Of a DNA stretch of 43,317 nt, positions 26,557 to 36,186 are shown piece by piece; positions within the stretch are counted from its first letter, which is position 1; each line of letters starts with the position of its first letter. Location of the stretch: NCBI RefSeq assembly GCF_000714715.1, contig NZ_JMFO01000028.1, forward strand, positions 1-43,317, in the 5' to 3' direction. The notes beneath the pieces are model-generated. The model did not search any database and was not told the DNA's origin. It was given only the letters and a program-made list of their open reading frames with translations. A program made the translations under genes and the position numbers. This DNA comes from Candidatus Magnetobacterium casense (lineage in GTDB: Bacteria; Nitrospirota; Thermodesulfovibrionia; Thermodesulfovibrionales; Magnetobacteriaceae).

Positions 26557-28008
26557 CTACAGGTCTACCCCGCAGGGGGACAGGTCAAACCCCCTGGTGC
26601 ATAACGGAAGGTCCGTGACACTTGCCCCCCTCATTGCCAATGCCACCGCACCCCAGTTGTAAAACGAGGCATCCACGACCTTGTAGTGCTCCACTTCGCT
26701 GTTTGAGGTAGTCGTGACCATGTGACAGACTGCCCCACGCCACCCCTCAACCATCGACACTACTATGCGGTCGGCAACCGGCAGCGCTTCTGCGGCCATG
26801 ACATCCCCAACCATAAAGCCATAACTGAGCCACTTCCGGACCAACGCTATGGAGTCGTCTATCTCCAGTGCCCTGACCTTGACCCTGGCATAGGTGTCGC
26901 ACTGGGTCAGGAGCCTTGCTACAACTTTGTCTTTGCGGTAGATGCCAAAGGGCTGGTCGGCCCGACAGTCAATGGGCAATCCCGAGGCCTTGGCCGCAAC
27001 ACCCACGATGCCGGCCTTCCACGCAAGCTCGGTGCCAATTGCCGCACTGCCCTGCAGGTGTGCCAACACTCCGGGACTGTCCAGGAGATAGGCGTTGATT
27101 GCCTCCGTGTCGCGATGCAGCCGCTCCATACCCGCCATGATGTGCTCTCTGAGTGCCTCGTCAACGTCAAAGAGGACACCTCCGGGACGTATCAGGCCCC
27201 GTCCGTGACGATTACCACAGAGCATCAGCAGCATATCAAAGACCTCCGAGCGCAGTCTGCCGTAGTTTGCAACACCAGCGGAGAATCCAATCGAGGCCGA
27301 AATGCCCGCCAACGACGACAGGTGCATCGCTATCCGCTGCAACTCAAGCGCAACGGCCCTGATGATCTCCGCCCTCATGGAGATATACGTGCCGCTTAAA
27401 GACTCCATCGCCATTGCGTATGCCCACGCATGGGCAACAGCGCTGTCTCCCACAACGGACTCGGCCAGATGTGCCTTGTTCATAACCCTGCCCTGCTTAA
27501 AGAGCGCCTCCACACCCCGGTGTTGATAACCAAAATCAAGGTCTGCGTGGTAGACCTCCTGCCCGTGACACTGAAACCTCAAGCGGTAGGGTTCCGTGGC
27601 ACTGCCATGCACGGGGCCAATGTCCACATCGCAGGAGACATCCGTAGCAGTAGAGCGGATGCGCAGTGGTCTGAGGTCCGGATGTCCGTTGGGCACTATG
27701 CCAGTCTGCTCCCACAGTTCCCGTTCAAACAGTCCCATGCCCGGTACCCTCGTGCTGATGGCGTCGTAGCTGTAGGACGCCCGTGGATTGGCCTGACAGA
27801 TGAGGAGTCTGGTCGCCGCATCATCGGCAAGGACCGCCGTTACCATAACGGAGTTATCCTTTTCCTCGCGCCTGCCGCAGAACTGCACGACCCTGTGGCC
27901 ACTGCCAATGAGCTGCGCCATCGTCTCCGTCAGTTCGGTCATATGCACGGTGGGGATGGCTGACTTTGGTACCGCCTGGGCGTTCTTGAGACGCAACCAC
28001 TGTGCCAC
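26557..28008 (-). CDS. Hydrogenase-4 component G / NuoCD-like large subunit lacking Ni ligands
   Basis: This 483-residue protein fuses a NuoC-like part (about 1-150, ending FERELWEQTGIVPNGHPDLR) to a NuoD/HycE-like large subunit. In true group-4 [NiFe] hydrogenases the N-terminal motif is a CxxC within RICGIC. Here the same place reads LAESVVGDSAVAHAWAYAMA, with no cysteine. The C-terminal DPCxxC is replaced by FDLSPCGVDL, keeping at most one cysteine. The protein therefore should not bind a NiFe centre, as in energy-converting-hydrogenase-related (Ehr) complexes. The start chosen is the GTG at 28008, overlapping the hyfF-like TAG and preceded by a G-rich run; the open frame continues upstream but only as antiphase reading of that gene. 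It is the last gene of a four-gene minus-strand operon. Confidence 0.85.
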   Translation of the reverse strand: MAQWLRLKNAQAVPKSAIPTVHMTELTETMAQLIGSGHRVVQFCGRREEKDNSVMVTAVLADDAATRLLICQANPRASYSYDAISTRVPGMGLFERELWEQTGIVPNGHPDLRPLRIRSTATDVSCDVDIGPVHGSATEPYRLRFQCHGQEVYHADLDFGYQHRGVEALFKQGRVMNKAHLAESVVGDSAVAHAWAYAMAMESLSGTYISMRAEIIRAVALELQRIAMHLSSLAGISASIGFSAGVANYGRLRSEVFDMLLMLCGNRHGRGLIRPGGVLFDVDEALREHIMAGMERLHRDTEAINAYLLDSPGVLAHLQGSAAIGTELAWKAGIVGVAAKASGLPIDCRADQPFGIYRKDKVVARLLTQCDTYARVKVRALEIDDSIALVRKWLSYGFMVGDVMAAEALPVADRIVVSMVEGWRGAVCHMVTTTSNSEVEHYKVVDASFYNWGAVALAMRGASVTDLPLCTRGFDLSPCGVDL

Positions 28009-29432
28009 TACCCACCCCCCAACAAAGAGGCCGCCCCACGTACTATCGCATCCAAGCGTTGCGGCAGGTGCAGGGCCATCAGCGCCAACAGCCCTATAAA
28101 TACCCACTGTGGGACATGGGCAATGATCGACTCCGTCCCCTGCGTAAACGCCGGTATAGCGCCGTAAGAGAGCGTGATGCGCAACGTTGCATCTATGATG
28201 GCATAGGCAACGATTGTCATCAGCAAAAGCGACACAATGAGGATCATCCATGATGGATAGGCAACCATGCGCTTAAACAGCATAAACTCACCGATAAAGA
28301 CGCCCGATGGCAGCACGCCTGCAATGACAAACACCCCAACAATCAACAACCACGAACTGCCGGGCATACTGCTGAGTCCGCCGCTGATTTCGCTGGTGTT
28401 GATGGTGCCATATGCGCGGAGAAAATTGCCCGAGGTCAGGAGCATCAGGTGTTTTGCCAGGGCGTAAGACAGGGCATAGAGCATTGTGGCATACACCGCC
28501 CCACCGCCCAGCCCCATCCCCACGCACAACAATCCCATGTGCTGGATGTTGCAGGAGGCCAGTTTTCTCTTAAAGTTATCGACCCTCAATATGTACACTG
28601 CCCCAACAATGACCGAAAACAGGCCAATCAATAACAACAGATGCCTGAAATCAGCAATCAGTGGTGTCATTGCAAATATCTGATAATACCGCAGTATGCC
28701 CAGAAAGGCACAACTGACCATAGCGCCGGAGAAAAACGCAGCCACCGGAGAAGGCGCCTGAACATGGACATCAGCCAGCCAGGCGTGCATAGGGGCCATA
28801 CCCATCTGAGCCGCATAGCCAACCAACGCAAAGGCAATGGCAACCCTGCCCCACTTGGGTGCTATCAGTGATGCCCTGCCGGCAAGCAGATCAACACTCA
28901 AACTTGCCCCGGCTATTTCCCTTGCCCCCTCAAGGATTGCCAATACCCCGACAAAGGCAAGCGCCAGACCCACGGCACATATGAAGGTGTACTTCCACAC
29001 CACCTCCAGCGATTCCCTGTCGCCGTAGTGCCACACCAGCGGCGCACTTGCAAGCGTTGCCGCCACCGCAAAGACCCACATAAGCCCTATGTTTCTGCTC
29101 AGGATCACACCCGTCAGGGCACCAAGCAACAGCAGCATAAAGATCACATAGCGGTAATTAAAATACCCCTGTTCGGTGTACTTTATAAATGGCGCACTGC
29201 TTATGGTTGTGGCGCCAAAGAGCGTTGACAGGATCAGCAGAAACAGACATCCGAGATTGTCTGCTCCCAAGAGTGGCGCAGCAACACTACCCCTGAGGCA
29301 CAGGTACAGTGTAACCGTCATATGAAAAACAGCGGCAATGAGCATAATAGCCTTATCCCACTTGCCCGATTTCTTAAGGAAGGACACCAGAGCCAGTACA
29401 AACTGTGCCATTATCAGGGCTAACTCTTGCAC
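28008..29432 (-). CDS. hyfF: Hydrogenase-4 component F-like (NuoL/M/N-type) membrane subunit
   Basis: This 474-residue integral membrane protein has about 12-14 predicted helices and belongs to the antiporter-like subunits of complex I and group-4 hydrogenases. The proton-channel region HAWLADVHVQAPSPVAAFFSG is well kept, as is the later IQHMG with its histidine, and several buried Lys/Glu are visible. Its role is to couple electron transfer to ion translocation. The start is a GTG at 29432, five bases after the hyfE-like stop, with GGAG upstream. Its stop overlaps the start of the large subunit. The length is typical of HyfF. The symbol is by homology, not proof of hydrogenase function. Confidence 0.85.
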   Translation of the reverse strand: MQELALIMAQFVLALVSFLKKSGKWDKAIMLIAAVFHMTVTLYLCLRGSVAAPLLGADNLGCLFLLILSTLFGATTISSAPFIKYTEQGYFNYRYVIFMLLLLGALTGVILSRNIGLMWVFAVAATLASAPLVWHYGDRESLEVVWKYTFICAVGLALAFVGVLAILEGAREIAGASLSVDLLAGRASLIAPKWGRVAIAFALVGYAAQMGMAPMHAWLADVHVQAPSPVAAFFSGAMVSCAFLGILRYYQIFAMTPLIADFRHLLLLIGLFSVIVGAVYILRVDNFKRKLASCNIQHMGLLCVGMGLGGGAVYATMLYALSYALAKHLMLLTSGNFLRAYGTINTSEISGGLSSMPGSSWLLIVGVFVIAGVLPSGVFIGEFMLFKRMVAYPSWMILIVSLLLMTIVAYAIIDATLRITLSYGAIPAFTQGTESIIAHVPQWVFIGLLALMALHLPQRLDAIVRGAASLLGGG

Positions 29433-29436
29433 CGTA

Positions 29437-30027
29437 TCATCTCTCCAACAGGCACGACTTCATACCGTTAAGAAATATGCCTGTTATGAATACACCAGCG
29501 AGGACGTCCAGGAGCATTCCCGCCTCAACAATAGAGGCCGCCCTGGATGCCGGCATCAGTGACATCAGAAAGACCCCGTTGCTCAAGACCACATAACCAA
29601 TCACATGTGTGATAGGCCGTCTGCCGGAGGTCATTACAAACAGTCCTGTAAACACCGCACATATGGCCAGTCCAAGCCCCAAGGTACCCGTTACGGTGAT
29701 GGCTGTAAACATTATCACGGCTGCCACAACAACGGACATGTAGCCCTCCCCTGAAGAGTCGCAATCGCTCTGGATGTCCAGTTTCCGGCTCGTGTACATT
29801 ATGAAAAACGGGATAACCGTCACCTTGACAACAATGACCTCGAGGGCTATGACAATTGTATGCAACAGGCCGATGTGCCTGACATACGTCAAAGAGACAA
29901 GCAGCATCAGGCAACCCTGTATAACAAGGGCCTTTACGTATGTCTTGACAAGGTTCGCCGTTGACACGTACAACAGGGCCATGCCAAAGAGCACCAGAGG
30001 CAGGGCATCCAACAAATTACCCGTCAT
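29437..30027 (-). CDS. hyfE: Hydrogenase-4 component E-like (NuoK-type) membrane subunit
   Basis: This 196-residue membrane protein has about six helices, matching HyfE, a NuoK-related subunit with extra helices. ALEVIVVKVTVIPFF carries the buried glutamate and lysine expected for ion transfer. The C-terminal half ends with MLLDVLAGVFITGIFLNGM, a typical HyfE tail. The ATG at 30027 overlaps the stop of the MORN-protein gene (ATGA), so translation is coupled. It is followed by hyfF-like and hyfG-like genes; the small subunit (NuoB-like) and NuoH/NuoL-like partners are not present nearby. Confidence 0.85.
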   Translation of the reverse strand: MTGNLLDALPLVLFGMALLYVSTANLVKTYVKALVIQGCLMLLVSLTYVRHIGLLHTIVIALEVIVVKVTVIPFFIMYTSRKLDIQSDCDSSGEGYMSVVVAAVIMFTAITVTGTLGLGLAICAVFTGLFVMTSGRRPITHVIGYVVLSNGVFLMSLMPASRAASIVEAGMLLDVLAGVFITGIFLNGMKSCLLER

Positions 30028-30398
30028 TTGCCACTGGTCTCCTCCTTCCTTTTACGCATTCGTTTGACCTTTCCGCTGGCCTTGATCACGGTTGCATCGC
30101 CAAGGATGCTGCCATCCTTCCACACCCCGGTTATCACGGTGCCATCTTCCCGGGTCAAAGTCCCCGGACCGTTTGCCTTGTCAGCCCTGAATCCGCCGAC
30201 AAATTTATCCCCGTTACGAAGCTCATATGTCCCCGCACCATCCCTCTTGCCGTCCTTCCATTGCCCAACATACCTGTCGCCATTTTCAAAAACGGCAGTT
30301 CCTGTACCATTGACACAATCCCCCTCGATACATTGCCCAAAGGCAACAGCAGACGATAGCACGATCGCCATCAGCATGATACCCAAACGTAATCTCAT
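30024..30398 (-). CDS. Secreted MORN-repeat protein
   Basis: This 124-residue protein has an N-terminal signal peptide (MRLRLGIMLMAIVLSSAVAF, then GQ). About four MORN repeats follow: GDCVNGTGTAVFENGDRYVG, QWKDGKRDGAGTYELRNGDK, FVGGFRADKANGPGTLTRED and a last partial one. It ends with a basic tail (KVKRMRKRKEE). The ATG at 30398 is preceded by GGGCAGG; a longer frame upstream runs through the intergenic repeat and is rejected. MORN repeats form small beta-hairpin sheets that bind lipids or proteins. The 3' end overlaps the hyfE-like gene, so this periplasmic protein may belong to or tether the Ehr-like complex; that is inferred from gene coupling. Confidence 0.82.
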   Translation of the reverse strand: MRLRLGIMLMAIVLSSAVAFGQCIEGDCVNGTGTAVFENGDRYVGQWKDGKRDGAGTYELRNGDKFVGGFRADKANGPGTLTREDGTVITGVWKDGSILGDATVIKASGKVKRMRKRKEETSGK

Positions 30399-30430
30399 AA
30401 AACACCTGCCCGTAGTTAGTTTATACGTCA

Positions 30431-30525
30431 AAGAAGAAAGAAGGGGGCGGCGCTGCCCCCCCTCAGACCCCCCTGCAAGGGGACCAGTCCCCCACTGAGC
30501 CGGGGGTCGCTGACCCCTTGACCCC
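30431..30525 (+). repeat. Intergenic GC-rich hairpin repeat, copy 5 (long form)
   Basis: An AAGAAGAAAGAAGG lead-in is followed by hairpin GGGGGC/GCCCCC (30443-30448 with 30455-30460), then CAGACCCCCCTGCAAGGGG, ACCAGTCCCC, a small CCGGGGGTC insert and core CCCCTTGACCCC at 30514-30525. The insert distinguishes it from the other long copies. It lies between the divergent MORN and hybrid-kinase genes. Confidence 0.75.
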
Positions 30526-30648
30526 ATAAATGCGCAATCCTAAAAGTTTTGTCCATGTACTTAATGCCACTGCTCCTTAATTTTGCTACTGTCTGTATTG
30601 TAATTAAAAAACAAAGCTGATGTAAAGAATTTTTATTGTTTTTTATAG

Positions 30649-30654
30649 TATAAT
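30649..30654 (+). promoter_or_regulatory. -10 candidate for the three-receiver kinase
   Basis: TATAAT lies 23 bases before the ATG at 30677, in AT-rich sequence; a matching -35 is not clear. Confidence 0.35.
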
Positions 30655-30676
30655 AAGCGTGTACGGGAACTTAGGA

Positions 30677-33600
30677 ATGAAACACAATAAAGAAATCCTC
30701 GTTGTCGAGGACAGCATGGTGCAGCGAGAGCTCTTACGACGCAGTCTGATCAGGGCCGGTTATGAGGTGATCGCTGCCAAGAACGGGGCCGAGGGACTGA
30801 AGCTGACCAAAAGTCAGAGGCCGGCACTGATAATCAGTGACATTGCCATGCCCGAAATGGATGGCTATGAGATGTGCTTCAGGATCAAGACCGATAATGA
30901 ACTCAAACACATACCGGTGATCTTGCTGACAGCACTGTCGGATACGAAGGAAATCATACGCGGTCTGCAATCCGAGGCCGACTACTATATCACCAAGCCC
31001 TATGACGAGGTCTACGTCCTGCAAAGTATCGAGGCCATCCTCAACAACACCCCAAGTGCCGTCGGTGATGCCACGTCCCAAGACAAGCTCGAAATCAACC
31101 TCATGGGCGAGGTCTACGAAATAAAATCCAAACCCCGGCACATCCTCAACCTCCTGCTGTCAACCTATGAAAATGCCGTCCGCAAAAACCGCGAACTCCT
31201 CAAGGCCCAGATCGAACTTGAGACCCTCAACGAAGAACTCGAAGACAAAGTCAGACAACGCACCAAGGAACTGCGACACTCCGAGGAGAGCTACAGGGTG
31301 TTGTTTGAAAACACCTTCAGCGGCTTTTACCGCTTTGACACCGAGGGCAGATTGCTCTCAATGAACCCTGCATTTATAACCATGCTTGGCTTTATCAATC
31401 AGGAAGAGTTGCTCTCCGCTAGCCCGAACCTGCCATCCCTGTACATCAAGAGGGCGGATTATGAGAAGTTTGTCGGTATGCTGGCAGGACAAAGCTCCAT
31501 AAAAGACCCCTGCAGCCGCCTGAGAAAAAAAGACGGCAGCGAACTCATCATAGAGCAGAATATCCGGATCGTAAAAGACGACGATGGCAAACCACAGTAC
31601 TACGAGGGCTTTGTCAACGACGTAACCGAGTGTAAGCAGGCCGAAGAACAACTGATAAAGCTCTCAAGCGCCATAGTGCAAAGCCCTGTTGCCGTGGTAA
31701 TCACGGACCTCAAAGGCAGGATTGAGTTTGTCAATCCTACGTTCGTCAAAATGACCGGTTATCAGAGGGATGAGGTCATAGGGAAGACCCCAAAGATATT
31801 ACAATCGGGCAGTACCCCCAGGGAGGTATACGCGGACCTGTGGAAGTCCATAACCGCCGGTAATACATGGCATGGCGAGTTGCTGAACAAGCGAAAAAAC
31901 AACACCTTCTACTGGAACAACACCACCATCTCACCCATCAGGGATGCCGAGGGCACCGTCACACACTACCTGTCGGTCAACGAGGACATAACGGAACGAA
32001 AGGCAATAGAAGTGGCGCTAAAAAAGGCCAAAGAGGCCTCCGAGGTGGCCAACAAGGCCAAGAGCGAATTCCTTGCCAACATCACACACGAAATCCGTAC
32101 CCCCATGAACGCCATCATCGGCATGACGGAGTTCGTCCTGGACACCGAACTGAAAAAACAACAACGGGACTACCTCGACCTGGTCCTGACATCGGCCAAT
32201 TCCCTGCTGACCATACTTAACAGTATCCTGGACTTTTCAAAGATCGAAGCCGGTAAACTCGACCTGGAAAACGTTGGCTTTGACATCTACCCGCTGGTTG
32301 AAAACATATTCGATACGCTTTCAATTCAGGCACACAAGAAGGGCATAGAGCTGTATTGCCGCATAAAACCCAACGTGCCGACAAAACTGATCGGAGACCC
32401 CGCACGTCTCAGTCAGGTGATCATAAACATCGTGGGCAACGCCCTCAAGTTCACCGACGAAGGCGAGGTCGCAACGGTTGTCAATGTTGAACCTGACAGT
32501 CTCGACGGAGACTCTGTCATGTTACACTTTTCGGTCTCCGATACGGGCATAGGCATCCCGCAGGACAAGATCGACTATATATTCAGCACCTTCTCACAGG
32601 CCGATGGCTCAACTACCCGAAAGTACGGCGGCACGGGCCTGGGACTGACCATATCGAAACAACTCGTCTCACTGATGAGTGGCGATATCTGGGTTGAGAG
32701 CAAGGAAGGGGCAGGGAGTACCTTCCATTTCACCGTGCGGGTGAGGGTCAAGGACATCAGGGAACTGCACAGAACCCCCCCTGAACTCGACCTCAACGGT
32801 AAGAGAATACTCACAATCTGTACCTATGCCACCAGTTGTACGATTATCAAGGAGATGCTCAACGATTTTGGTGCCGAAATAAAAAGGGTCAAGGAACCAA
32901 AAGAGGCACTGGAAGACCTCAGACGTGCCAGAGATGCCGGCCTGACATACGACATGGTCTTTGTAGACGTCAGGATTGCCGAAATAGGCGGCTTTAAGGT
33001 GGCCGAACAGGTCGTGCATGACCCCACACTTACCCGCTTTGTGGTCATCATACTCAACTCCAACTACCGCACCGGCGATATAGAAAGATGTACGCAACTT
33101 GGCCTTGCAGGTTATATCATAAAACCCATCAAGTATAAAGACGTGATAAGTACAGTCCAGCGCCTCCTTATCGGCCAAAATAAAACAATCACTCCCCGGT
33201 TGACACCACCCAGGCCGGAGATTCAAAAGGCCGAAACCTTCAGAGAGGTTAAGGTTGACGTAAATATACTGTTGGTAGAGGACAATGCCACCAACCGATT
33301 GCTGGCCAGAGAGGTGTTGAAAAAACAGGGCTATGCCGTGACGGAGGCAGTGGATGGTGCAAAGGCCGTTGAACTGCTTAAGAACAACCGCTTTGATATA
33401 ATCCTGATGGACGTGCATATGCCCGTAATGGACGGCTTTGAGGCAACAAAGATAATCAAGACCTCACCGGCAACCCGCTCAATCCCCGTTATTGCAATGA
33501 CCGCATACGCGATGAAGGGCGACAGGGAACGTTGCCTTGAGGCAGGCATGGACGACTATATCACAAAACCCATCAGGGCAAATGACCTCATAGAGATCAT

Positions 33601-33976
33601 CAAACGCTATGGCCCCGAAGAATCCCTCAATGAAACCCAGCGAATTCCCATTGCAAATGGTATCCCGATCTTCCCTCCGCAAGCCGTGTCTAACACCAAA
33701 GCGGGCACTGAAACAACAGCAGAAGATAACCTGACCGTATTCTTAAAAAAAGCATCACTGCAGATAGATACAATAAAAAAAGCATTTGAAGCCCAGGACA
33801 ATGACGCCATAGAAAGACTCGTCAGCAAACTGAAAAAAGAGACCGAAAAAGCCGGCCTGACACAACTCCAGCCATCGGCCTTCCGTGTCCTGCTCTCACT
33901 CAGAAAAGGCGATATAGACAGCGCCATGAATCACTTTCTGGCCTTTGAAGAGGCATTTAATAAATTAATCGAATAA
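30677..33976 (+). CDS. Hybrid histidine kinase REC-PAS-PAS-HisKA-HATPase-REC-REC
   Basis: This is a 1099-residue soluble kinase. REC1 (about 5-125) has Asp55 in [14 protein letters not shown] coiled coil (about 170-205) precedes two PAS domains (about 208-325 and 330-445, the second with [17 protein letters not shown]). HisKA has His471 in [14 protein letters not shown], and HATPase has [16 protein letters not shown] and [15 protein letters not shown]2 (about 705-830) keeps Asp764 but has lost the acidic pair ([11 protein letters not shown]) and is probably a pseudo-receiver. REC3 (about 855-975) is complete, with Asp912 in [15 protein letters not shown] helical tail (about 1010-1095) is placed like an HPt domain but no clear phospho-histidine motif is seen. 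The start chosen is the ATG at 30677 after TTAGGA rather than a GTG six codons earlier. Confidence 0.92.
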   Translation: MKHNKEILVVEDSMVQRELLRRSLIRAGYEVIAAKNGAEGLKLTKSQRPALIISDIAMPEMDGYEMCFRIKTDNELKHIPVILLTALSDTKEIIRGLQSEADYYITKPYDEVYVLQSIEAILNNTPSAVGDATSQDKLEINLMGEVYEIKSKPRHILNLLLSTYENAVRKNRELLKAQIELETLNEELEDKVRQRTKELRHSEESYRVLFENTFSGFYRFDTEGRLLSMNPAFITMLGFINQEELLSASPNLPSLYIKRADYEKFVGMLAGQSSIKDPCSRLRKKDGSELIIEQNIRIVKDDDGKPQYYEGFVNDVTECKQAEEQLIKLSSAIVQSPVAVVITDLKGRIEFVNPTFVKMTGYQRDEVIGKTPKILQSGSTPREVYADLWKSITAGNTWHGELLNKRKNNTFYWNNTTISPIRDAEGTVTHYLSVNEDITERKAIEVALKKAKEASEVANKAKSEFLANITHEIRTPMNAIIGMTEFVLDTELKKQQRDYLDLVLTSANSLLTILNSILDFSKIEAGKLDLENVGFDIYPLVENIFDTLSIQAHKKGIELYCRIKPNVPTKLIGDPARLSQVIINIVGNALKFTDEGEVATVVNVEPDSLDGDSVMLHFSVSDTGIGIPQDKIDYIFSTFSQADGSTTRKYGGTGLGLTISKQLVSLMSGDIWVESKEGAGSTFHFTVRVRVKDIRELHRTPPELDLNGKRILTICTYATSCTIIKEMLNDFGAEIKRVKEPKEALEDLRRARDAGLTYDMVFVDVRIAEIGGFKVAEQVVHDPTLTRFVVIILNSNYRTGDIERCTQLGLAGYIIKPIKYKDVISTVQRLLIGQNKTITPRLTPPRPEIQKAETFREVKVDVNILLVEDNATNRLLAREVLKKQGYAVTEAVDGAKAVELLKNNRFDIILMDVHMPVMDGFEATKIIKTSPATRSIPVIAMTAYAMKGDRERCLEAGMDDYITKPIRANDLIEIIKRYGPEESLNETQRIPIANGIPIFPPQAVSNTKAGTETTAEDNLTVFLKKASLQIDTIKKAFEAQDNDAIERLVSKLKKETEKAGLTQLQPSAFRVLLSLRKGDIDSAMNHFLAFEEAFNKLIE

Positions 33977-34032
33977 AATGAAAAAAAAGTATATTATTTA
34001 TATCCCATGGTGTGGCTATTTTCTTACGTTCC

Positions 34033-34117
34033 CTGGATTCCTGCTTTCGCAGGAATGACATATATATGGCGGCTCTTGCTGTCATTCCAGCGAAAGCTGG
34101 AATCCATGCCTTTAAAC
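34033..34117. repeat. Inverted-repeat element, copy 1
   Basis: The two arms CTGGATTCCTGC... and ...GCTGGAATCCATG are reverse complements with few mismatches. Each arm is also a small hairpin: TTCCTGC-TTTC-GCAGGAA and TTCCAGC-GAAA-GCTGGAA. The element ends GGAATCCATGCCTTTAAACC, shared with the copy near 38.4 kb. Confidence 0.75.
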
Positions 34118-34127
34118 CGAGCATTAT

Positions 34128-34139
34128 GGGGTCAAGGGG
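34128..34139 (-). repeat. Intergenic repeat core, copy 6
   Basis: GGGGTCAAGGGG, the inverted form of the shared core, follows the inverted-repeat element directly and precedes the double-CheW gene by about 40 bases. Confidence 0.55.
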
Positions 34140-34181
34140 GCTTTTTTGTGGCTGGCCAATCCTCCCGTTATTTTTTCTTCC

Positions 34182-35282
34182 ATGACATCTTATACAACAT
34201 TTAACTTAGAGGGCTTGGCCTTTGCGCTGCCTGCGGAGGCGGTGGAGGAGATCGTGTGGCTTGCCGAGCTCAGACCCGCCTGCAATGTACCGCACTACGT
34301 CATCGGGATGTTGAACTACCGTGGCAAGGTCATACCGGTCATGGACCTCAATGTGCGAATGGGACAGTCCCCCATGCGATACAAGATAACCGATAAAATT
34401 ATTGTCATCGGTATGGAGGATGTTTCCTACGGGCTGATTGTATCGGATGTGCAGGATGTCATAACCATCTTAAAGGGCGACACAGAGGATATCAATACCC
34501 TCAGTGATGCAAACGTTTATCTGCACGACTTCATAATCGCCTTTGCCAAGATACAGCATGAGATCATAATGCTGCTTGACCATAAGAGGCTGATCCGGCA
34601 CGACAGACCTTCGCATTTTATGCCGGAGACGGCCCCCCCACGGGAGCACTCTGATGCAGAAGATTGGCCGGAGCGCATTACACACGACGAGGGATACTTC
34701 ATAGCCGACGCCCCTGAACATCACAGGGATATCTACCACAAACGGGCAACAAACCTCCTCGTCGTCAAAAAACACGACTACGTCAAACAACCCATGTCCC
34801 TGGCCGTGGTGAGTATCAACGACGAGCACTTTGGCCTTGAGATCAAATCAGCATATCCCGGCATAAAAGCAGGCAATGACGCTCCCTGTATGAGTAAGAT
34901 TATCGAATTCTCCAGGGTCAGAGACGTTCGTGTAATCCCTTGCTGTCCCGGACACATCGTTGGAAGCATGAACCTTCACGGAGAAATCCTCACGCTTATA
35001 GACGTCAGGGGCGCTCTGAATCTGGCCGCTGCCCCCTCATATGCCGATGCCAGGGTGGTCGTCATACAGGTGGAGGACATGGTGGCCGGTGTCGTAATCG
35101 ATGACGTCATCGACGTTGTCTATCCCAGACAGGGCGATATCATCAACGTCTCAATTGCCGAGTACTCCACTGCCGAACGATATTTTAAGGGCACCATCCG
35201 TTATGGAGAAAGACCGTTGCCCGTTGTCGATCTGCACAAATTATTGACCGGCAGTGACCTGATTGTCAACGAAGAAGCTTAA
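34182..35282 (+). CDS. Double-CheW chemotaxis coupling protein
   Basis: This 366-residue soluble protein is made of two CheW domains: one about 2-130, with VIGMLNYRGKVIPVMDLNVR, the other about 205-355, with IVGSMNLHGEILTLIDVRGA. They are joined by a hydrophilic linker. CheW links chemoreceptors to CheA; a double version may bridge two units of the array. The start chosen is the ATG at 34182; the frame extends to a GTG at 34146 within repeat-adjacent DNA, and neither start has a good ribosome site. The chemoreceptor gene follows 63 bases downstream, and cheA and cheB lie further on. Confidence 0.85.
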   Translation: MTSYTTFNLEGLAFALPAEAVEEIVWLAELRPACNVPHYVIGMLNYRGKVIPVMDLNVRMGQSPMRYKITDKIIVIGMEDVSYGLIVSDVQDVITILKGDTEDINTLSDANVYLHDFIIAFAKIQHEIIMLLDHKRLIRHDRPSHFMPETAPPREHSDAEDWPERITHDEGYFIADAPEHHRDIYHKRATNLLVVKKHDYVKQPMSLAVVSINDEHFGLEIKSAYPGIKAGNDAPCMSKIIEFSRVRDVRVIPCCPGHIVGSMNLHGEILTLIDVRGALNLAAAPSYADARVVVIQVEDMVAGVVIDDVIDVVYPRQGDIINVSIAEYSTAERYFKGTIRYGERPLPVVDLHKLLTGSDLIVNEEA

Positions 35283-35768
35283 TTTAACATTATTTCAGGC
35301 TTGCAGATTTCATCTGCCTGTGATAGAAACCAAAGGAGAAAATTTATGGATTTTTTTATTAAGATTAAACTGAGAACCAAGTTGATAATTCTGTTTTTGG
35401 CGCTGGGTCTGTTGCCCTTCATATTAATAGGCAGCTATTCGTATATAAAGGCAAGTGGCACCATAAGACAATCAGTGCAAAATCAGCTCACATTTATCAG
35501 GGAGACCAAAAAGGAGCAGATCGAAGAACACTTCAGGTTAGTTGCCAACCAGGCAACCTCCATGGCGGCAAACAGGGCTATCATAGATGCAATGGAGGAG
35601 TTTAACAGCGCGTTTTCAAAGGTCGAGCGTGATTTGGGCTCCCTGTACGACGAAAACGCAACTACCAACGAAGAGGCGTTGAGAGCCAGGTACGTCTACC
35701 AAAAAGAACACACCGATGGCGCCTCGGAAAACGCCCTTGAGGTGTGGTGGCCCAAAAACAAGACAACA

Positions 35769-36186
35769 AGGATACTTCAACACCTCTACATCTCCTCAAG
35801 TCCATACCAGATTGGCAACAAACACAAGTACATCTCCTCCCCGGACCCCTCCACCTACAGCAAGGTTCACAGGAAGTATCATCCCACAATTTTGAGTTTT
35901 CTCGAAAAATTTGGTTACTACGACGTCTTTCTGGTAGAACCAAAGACCGGCTACATAGTGTATAGCACCGACAAGGAAGTAGACTTCTCAACGAGTCTGC
36001 TAAATGGCCCCTACAGCAACACCAATATTGCCAGGGCCTTTGAGGCCACCCTTGCCTCAAATGACAAGGAATTTGTAACCTTTGTCGATTTTGCCCCCTA
36101 TGTACCCTCATACAACGTCCCTGCGGCCTTTGTTGCTACCAACATATACAACGGCGACCAAAAGGTCGGTGTACTCATATTCCAGG
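35769..36186 (+). repeat. 418-bp direct repeat, first copy
   Basis: Identical by eye to 36187-36604 at every position compared. It encodes part of the receptor's sensor domain in the correct frame. Confidence 0.92.

Noticed and set aside
28011..28251. Upstream extension of the hyfG-like frame
   Set aside because: It lies wholly inside the hyfF-like gene, and the translated extension has no large-subunit similarity.
30399..30527. N-terminal extension of the MORN protein
   Set aside because: It reads through the intergenic repeat; the signal peptide and ribosome site place the start at 30398.
34007..34204. 65-codon open frame (IPAFAGMT, FQRKLES motifs)
   Set aside because: These words are the usual translation of the GGATTCC-type inverted-repeat element, not a protein.
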